Positions 57,251-64,000 of a DNA stretch of 64,000 bases are shown piece by piece. Under the pieces are notes generated by a model. It searched no databases, was not told the DNA's origin, and saw nothing but the letters and a program-made list of their open reading frames with translations. Each line of letters starts with the position of its first letter. The stretch's first letter is position 1. This DNA comes from Mesoplasma coleopterae (lineage in GTDB: Bacteria; Bacillota_I; Bacilli_A; Mycoplasmatales; Mycoplasmataceae). The DNA is taken from contig NZ_CP024968.1 in NCBI RefSeq assembly GCF_002804245.1, positions 496,001-560,000 of the forward strand, given 5' to 3'. Position numbers and translations under genes: made by a program.

Positions 57251-60121
57251 TTATTTGTTAAATTTTTGCATCATCAATACTTCGTTTAATTTGTTTTTTT
57301 CTTCTTGGATTTCACGTCTAATTCTTTCAAGTTCTAAAACATTTTCGCGTTGTTTCATTTCACTATCAAATTTAGCTAATTTTTGATTTAATTCTTTTTC
57401 AAAAATCATTTCTTTTCTTAATTGTTCAAAATATTCTTTTTCTTTATTTAAGTCAGATTTAATTTTTTCTAACTCTTGATCTTTTAATAAAGTCAGATTT
57501 TGTTGATGTCACATTGATTGTTGCATATTATAATCAATGTTATTATGTCAACCATGTTGAGCACCTACATATTTTTTAGTATTTTGTTGTTCATTCATCT
57601 CGTATTTTAGTTTCTCTAATTCCTCTTTTAATTTTGAGATTTCAAGATTGTATTCTTTAATATTTGATGAACCTTCATTAATCAAGTTAACTTTTGTATC
57701 TATATTGCTTTGAAGTGTGTTGATTTCCCTATATTGAGACTCTAGTTGTTTTTGTCTTGATTTAGTTGAAATATCTTCAGCTTCAATTTTGGCTAATACT
57801 GCACTTTGTGTTTCTTTTAATCTTCTCAATTCTTCTTCAAGTTCGGTTTTTGATTGATTAATTTCACTTGATTCAATTTGAATTTGTGACATGAATTCTT
57901 TTAATTCAGAAATACTATTTTTAATTGATTCTTTTTCTGCAGAAGCTGTCTTATTAAATTCATCGTGATATTCTTTGAATTCTTTAATTTTTTCTAAGTA
58001 TTCAGCTTTTGATTCTTGAATAATTTGTGTTTCAGCACTAATGCTTTCAACATATGATTTTAAATCTATAAGTTTATTTGTAAACTCAGCTTTGATTGAA
58101 TCAATTTCTTCATATTCTGCAATTGTTGCTACAGCAATATCTTCTTGTAATTTTTTTAATTCATCAAGTTTTTCATTTAACTCAAGTTTTTTCATTTCAA
58201 CTTCTTCATGTTCTAAATCAACTTGTGTTAAGAATTCGTCTCTGTTTTGTTTTAAAGCATTTAAGTCTTTATCCAATGCATCTCTTGAGTTATTAATTTC
58301 ATCATTTTCAATTTGAATTTGAGTTAAATAACTCTTGAAATCTTTAATTTCGTCTTGAATAATTTCTCTTTGAGCAGCAACCAAGTCTTTAAATTGATTT
58401 TCAAATTCTTTAAACTCATTCATTTTTGATTCAATTTCAGAAGTTAATGAATTTTCAGATTCAATCTTAACTTTTTCAATATAAGATTTTAAATCTTCAA
58501 GCTTATTTGAGAACTCATCTTTCACTAAATCAATTTGTTGGTATTCATTTGCTGAAGTTAAACTAATTTCTTCTTGCAATGCTTTCAATTCATCAATTTT
58601 AATTTGTAAATCTGTTTTCTTAAATTCTAAATCTTGAGTTTCAGCTTCTGTTTGTTCTAAAAGCACTTTTAAACTAGTTGCTTGATCTTCAAATGTTGTT
58701 TTTACTTGATGAATAATTTCTGATTCTAGTTTAATTTTTGCAAAGTAATCTTTTAAATCATCAATGTTTAAATCAATTTCAGTTTTTTGTTCAGTTACAA
58801 TTTTGTTTATTTCTGATTTTAAATTTTTAAGTTCTTGCACTTTGTCAAAAAAATCATTTTTAATTGTATTTATTTCTGAAGCTGTTAAAACATTTTCGCC
58901 AACATAGCTTGGATCATTTAAGACTAATGTTTCATGAGTTTTAGCTGATGTCTCAGATAAATCATCGCCTATTAATACAAGGTCATTTGATAAACCAACT
59001 TTTATTTCATCTTCGCCTAAATTTAAAATGTTTTTATATTTATCTTCTATTTTATTTAAGAATTCCAATGCTTTACCTAAATCAACAGATTTATTTGAGC
59101 TATCAATTACGAATTCCTTTAATGGTTCGTATTTTGGTTTATGTGGTTTTTCTTTATCTTCTAAAGCTTTTGAAATAGCATCCATATTTATAGCTTGTGC
59201 TACAACATCTTTTGGTTGCAAATGATTTTTTTCTAAAATAGCTAAAGCGTCGTTAAAAGTTTGATGCTCGTTTAAACCGATAACTAATGAGTTTGTACTT
59301 AAATCAAATTTAAATGTCAAAATATTATGTTGATTTAAGAGTTTTTCAACTTCTGCTAACACAACATCTTTTTCAAATGAAACATTTATTTTTTTGTATA
59401 AGTTTAATTCAGATTTTGATCCAGAAAATAATAATTTACCTTTTTCTAAAATTACAAAATTTTCAATTATGTTATAAACTTCATCGATATTATGAACTGT
59501 TAGTATAATTGTGCTGTTAAATTCTTCTTTGAATTCTTTTAGTATTTTGTAAGATTGCCCTCTTCATTTAGAATCTAAGTTTGCACCTGGCTCATCTAAA
59601 ATAAGAATTTCTGGTTCTTTAATAAAACATAAAATTAAATTCATACGGTTTTTCATTCCTCATGAAAATGCATTTAAAGGTTTATCTTTAGATGTTCATA
59701 AGTCGAATTTTTTTAATCAGTATTCAATTCTTGATCTAACTAATGATTTGTCTAAACCCATAACATTACACATATTGTATAAAAAGTCATAAGCTGTAAT
59801 TGAATATAATGAAAAATCCATTTGAGAATAAAACCCAACATTAGAGTTATTTTCAATTGAACTACTTTTTTTACGTTCTTTACCATTAATATAGATATTT
59901 CCATCATAATTTAGAGTAGCTCCAAGTAATGAATTTAAAAATACACTTTTACCTGATCCACTACTTCCAAGTAATGCTGTAACTTTTCCTTTTTCTATAT
60001 TAAAAGAAAATGGACCTATATTTATATCTTTAAATTTTTTATGAAAATGGTCTACCATCACAGCATTATTGTTAGAGTTTTCTAAAATAATGCGTTTTGA
60101 TTTTAAAATATTTTTTTCCAT
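57251..60121 (-). CDS. ABC ATPase fused to a long repeat-built coiled coil
   Basis: 956 residues. Residues 1 to about 240 are an ABC ATPase: Walker A GSSGSGKS (52-59), signature-loop variant FSWGMKNR (near 155), Walker B ILILDEPGANLD (near 172), His switch LTVHN. A linker domain follows to about 410. From there to the end it is a continuous coiled coil with repeating blocks such as EIDSIKAEFTNKLIDLKSYV and EFKSYL-type elements about 90-100 residues long, ending KLNEVLMMQKFNK. ABC ATPases normally lack such tails. The permease and lipoproteins follow directly. I infer the tail forms a rod or a cytoskeletal link. Confidence 0.92.
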
Positions 60122-60202
60122 TTTGTTTCTCCTATATCATTTAAATAATTTGTTTGATTTGATTTTTAAACTTCATTTTTCAAACCATGAGTTAATTGTC
60201 AC

Positions 60203-60218
60203 AAAAAAAAAAAAAAAA
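60203..60218. repeat. Homopolymer A16 (T16 on minus)
   Basis: Uninterrupted 16-base tract about 85 bases upstream of the ATG at 60121. It is not preceded by a good stem, so it is not a clear terminator tract; slippage could alter promoter spacing. Confidence 0.9.
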
Positions 60219-60285
60219 CAAGTCTTTCACGAATTTTGTTAAAAAAACACTTAAATTGTTAATCAGCCAATAAGTTTAAAAAGCA

Positions 60286-60316
60286 AAAAAAGAAAGCAAA
60301 AAATGCCTTCTTTTAA
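60286..60316 (-). terminator. hpt terminator
   Basis: Stem AAAGAAGGCA / TGCTTTCTTT (one mismatch) with T run on minus, about 30 bases past the hpt stop. Confidence 0.85.
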
Positions 60317-60345
60317 GATTATTTATTATATTTTTACTAAATATT

Positions 60346-60915
60346 TTATCATTTTCAACTAGCTAATTTTTCTGTGTCGCAAATTGCAACGTATGGTAAA
60401 TTTCTTAACTTTTCTTGATAATCTAAACCATAACCAATTACGAAATGTTTTTCTATTGAATAACATACTCAATCAGGTTGTATATCTACTTTTCTTTCAG
60501 TTGGTTTATCTAACATTGTTAATATTTTGACTGAGTTAGCGCCTTTGTTAAGCAAGTACTTTCTAACATAATCTAAAGTAATACCAGATTCAATAATATC
60601 TTCAACTATTAAAATATCACGATCTTTAACTGATGAATTAACGTCTAAATTAATTTTAGGTTCTCCATTACTTTTTGTTCCACCAAGATATGAACTTATA
60701 ACCATAAAGTCCATTTCTAAGTCTGCTTCATAGTTCATACAAAATGTTTGATAAAAAGGAACACATCCTTTTAACAAGCCTATAACTAGTAAAGTGTTTT
60801 CACTATCTGAAGTTTTTTCATAATAGGCTTTAACTTCTTTTGCTACTTCCTTTGTTCTTTGTTCTATTTGTTTATCTGTAAATAAAATTTCTTTAGCTAA
60901 TGGATGTTGTTTCAT
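60346..60915 (-). CDS. hpt: Hypoxanthine(-guanine) phosphoribosyltransferase
   Basis: 189 residues. Purine salvage: joins hypoxanthine or guanine to PRPP. The PRPP loop is VEDIIESGITL, the pyrophosphate loop is LLKGCVPF, and the late region holds WVCYSIEKHFVIGYGLDYQEKLRNLPY. Two TGA Trp codons, including one in the last four codons (LASWKW). Mollicutes depend on this salvage because they lack de novo purine synthesis. Confidence 0.95.
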
Positions 60916-60942
60916 GGCTCTCCTAATAATGTTTATAAAAAA

Positions 60943-60982
60943 ATAATACCCATATTTGATTTGTTAATCAATAGGTATTAAT
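60943..60982 (-). terminator. ruvX terminator
   Basis: Stem AATACC / GGTATT with an AT-rich middle and T7 on minus, between ruvX and hpt. Confidence 0.8.
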
Positions 60983-60986
60983 AAAT

Positions 60987-61415
60987 TTATTTATTAATTT
61001 GTTCTAAATATGTTTCTAAAATCAATTGTGCAGCTAAAGTATCTTTGTTTTCTTTTTGTTTTTGACGTGATAAACCTGCTTCAATCATTATTGATTTTGC
61101 CATCTTAGTGGTTCTTCTTTCATCTATTCTAACGATTTGATCCTTTTTTATATCTGGGTTATAAACTAAGAATCCTTCAATGAAATAATCAACCATTTCT
61201 GCTCTTTCACCTATTGAACCGTTCATATTTTTTGGATAACCAAAAACAAAAGTATCATAGTTTTTATCTTTAATGAATTCTGTTAATAAATTGACACCCT
61301 CTTCAAAATTTCATTCTTCAAATTTCAAAGTAATTTCTTTTTTAGCTACGTTACCAGTGGAAGATGCCAATCCAACAGTTTTACTTCCAATATCAAGCCC
61401 TAAAATATTACTCAT
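60987..61415 (-). CDS. ruvX: Putative pre-16S rRNA nuclease / Holliday junction resolvase-like RuvX (YqgF)
   Basis: 142 residues, RNase H-like fold: [16 protein letters not shown] with the first catalytic Asp, [16 protein letters not shown], then [14 protein letters not shown] and [14 protein letters not shown] with the last Asp. Length and order are standard. The family's main role is 16S rRNA 5' maturation. Its start overlaps the PAP2 gene by 8 bases. Confidence 0.93.
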
Positions 61416-62307
61416 AGTCTCCTCCAAGTTTTTTATTTAGCATTTTTAAAAATACATTTTCAAATATTAAAAATCAAGTGATTGCCATAATACAAGCAAA
61501 TGATATATCTGATAAAAAGTGCTTTGCTAAAACCATTCTTGAGCTACCTACTAAACCAGCAAACATAAACGCAACCAATATAACACCATAATAATATAAG
61601 CTATCTTTTTTAAATAATAATGCTAATCCTAAAATAGTAATTGAACTTGTTACGTGTCCAGAAGGAAATGATTTATTTTTACCAAATCCATAAACATAAG
61701 TAATATTTCATCATTCGCGGTACGGAACTTCTCCATTAATAACTGATTTAATGGGTCTTGGTCTTGAGAAAATGTTTTTTAAAAGTTCTGTTGTCAAAAA
61801 AATTGCAATTACATAAATAATAACTAGCCCCACTTTTCATAAAAAGTTTGTTTGTTCTGTGAAATTTGGATTTAATTTATAAAATATACTTGTTGCTATA
61901 AAAAATATTCAGAATATAAAAGTATTAAATATGTCTACACTAACTTCATTTGTATGCTTGTCTTTATTAGACATTAAAGGAGCAAATAAATAAAATGCAA
62001 TTCCAGCATAGATCAAAGTTAAGTAAATTATTTTAAATATGAAAAGTTGCACTGATCAGTCTTTTCTTTTATCTGTTAAGTATATAAATATTCCCATAAC
62101 ACAAAAATTAACAGGAATAAGAAATGTTAATTGCCCAAATTTATCAAATGCGTAACCAAATCATGACTTTTCTCGATAAATTTTTTCTGCTATTTGAGCA
62201 TCCAAAAAAGTTCCTACCATAAAGATGGTAAACAATGTTATTCCTATTAATAAAAAAGCATATAAGTACGGTTTTTTAAGTATTTGTTTGTCTTTTAGTA
62301 GTTTCAT
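61408..62307 (-). CDS. PAP2-family membrane phosphatase
   Basis: 299 residues with about eight helices. The three PAP2 motifs are visible: KNIFSRPRP (K...RP), PSGH, and SRMVLAKHFLSD (SR...H...D). The first 150 residues are extra N-terminal helices. Likely substrate is a lipid phosphate such as phosphatidate or a polyprenyl phosphate; not deducible here. Coupled to ruvX. Confidence 0.9.
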
Positions 62308-62381
62308 ACATTTAATTATACTTAATTTATTCCTTTTTTAACTTAACAAATGTTAAAATATAAATCCAAAGAGGTATTTAT

Positions 62382-62786
62382 ATGAATTATGATAATTTAT
62401 TAGAAATTGTTAAAAAAGAAGTTTATGAAAGGGAATTTAAAACTGAAAAAGTAACAGCTGGTGCTGTTGCTTCAATATTAGTAACAAAAGATAATAATAT
62501 TTACACAGGAGTTTGTGTTGTCATGGATTGTGCGTTAGGAACATGTGCTGAAAGATCTGCCGCATTTCAAATGATTAAAAATAATGAAACCGAAATTAGA
62601 ACAATTTTAACTATAGGCAGAAATGGTTATATCTATCCACCATGTGGGGCATGTTTAGAATTGGTTAAGTTAATAAATCCTAATAACAAAAATACACAAT
62701 TTTATATTTCAAAAGATCAAACATTGAATTTAAATGAATTAATGATTAAAAACTGACAAGATAAAGAAAAAATGGAAAAATATTAA
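62382..62786 (+). CDS. cdd: Cytidine deaminase family protein
   Basis: 134 residues. Zinc deaminase of pyrimidine salvage. The zinc and proton-shuttle motifs are TCAERSA (Cys-Ala-Glu) and PPCGACLEL (PCxxC), as in tetrameric deaminases. Divergent from the PAP2 gene; AAGAGGTATTT is the ribosome site. A blasticidin-deaminase-like member cannot be excluded; the Cys/Ala/Glu form fits both. Confidence 0.9.
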
Positions 62787-62799
62787 TTCCATTTTTTTT
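62771..62799 (+). terminator. cdd terminator
   Basis: Stem AATGGAA / TTCCATT overlapping the stop codon, then T8 on plus. Confidence 0.8.
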
Positions 62800-62803
62800 A
62801 ATA

Positions 62804-62830
62804 TAAAAAAACTAAGCTTTAAGCTTAGTT
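62804..62830 (-). terminator. eno terminator
   Basis: Palindrome ACTAAGCTTTAAGCTTAGT (62811-62829) followed by T7 on minus, 19 bases after the eno stop. Confidence 0.9.
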
Positions 62831-62847
62831 TGAATAATTATTTAAAA

Positions 62848-64000
<1,153 letters not shown>

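Noticed and set aside
58041-59508. Several plus-strand frames (up to 91 codons) over the ABC-coiled-coil gene
   Set aside because: They are complements of the Glu/Lys/Leu-rich coiled coil, which gives long Ser/Phe/Leu frames by chance.

Overview
This is AT-rich DNA of a wall-less bacterium (Mollicutes) that reads UGA as tryptophan. Nearly every gene stays open only if TGA is translated as Trp (e.g. thyA, ruvB, eno, both ABC exporters). The mix of spiralin-like lipoproteins, a MOLPALP-type lipoprotein, FtsX-type giant permease and a Firmicute-style rplU-prp-rpmA operon points to the Entomoplasmatales (Mesoplasma/Entomoplasma-like). All genes were read with code 4. Almost everything is on the minus strand; only the IS remnant, the 28188-30656 lipoprotein and cdd are on plus. 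I saw no tRNA, rRNA or CRISPR.

Housekeeping blocks: clpB (5' part, under a CIRCE operator), thyA, ruvAB and a pair of ABC exporters (1-7735); pepV, a membrane J-domain protein, and rplU-prp-rpmA behind an L21-type leader (30685-34076); hpt, ruvX, a PAP2 phosphatase, cdd and the 3' part of eno (60346-64000).

Accessory blocks: (a) 7810-10138, an unknown protein paired with a DUF2130 PD-(D/E)XK-like coiled-coil protein; (b) 10346-11438, a dead IS30-type element that has swallowed the first codons of a HAD hydrolase gene; (c) 11477-19395, a surface operon with a 1273-residue C-terminally anchored protein, a membrane protein ending in an HU DNA-binding domain, a related two-TM protein and a repeat protein; (d) 19490-30656, an ABC-2 transporter, a 1814-residue FtsX-like permease and a divergent lipoprotein; (e) 34113-37013, a bacteriocin-like locus: a double-glycine-leader peptide, a membrane protein and a dedicated ABC transporter; (f) 38233-44690, small membrane proteins and repeat-built lipoproteins.

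The most striking region is 48090-60121, a compact eight-gene array, all on minus: an ABC ATPase fused to a long coiled coil, a lipoprotein, an ABC permease, two more lipoproteins, a small soluble protein, a membrane-anchored HU-domain protein and an XRE regulator. A collapsed second copy of its distal part lies beside it at 44897-47940, with one lipoprotein and the regulator intact and the HU and permease genes reduced to remnants. I infer a cell-surface complex (lipoproteins plus transporter) connected on the cytoplasmic side to a filament-like coiled coil and to DNA. The parts are visible in the sequence; the joint function is a hypothesis.
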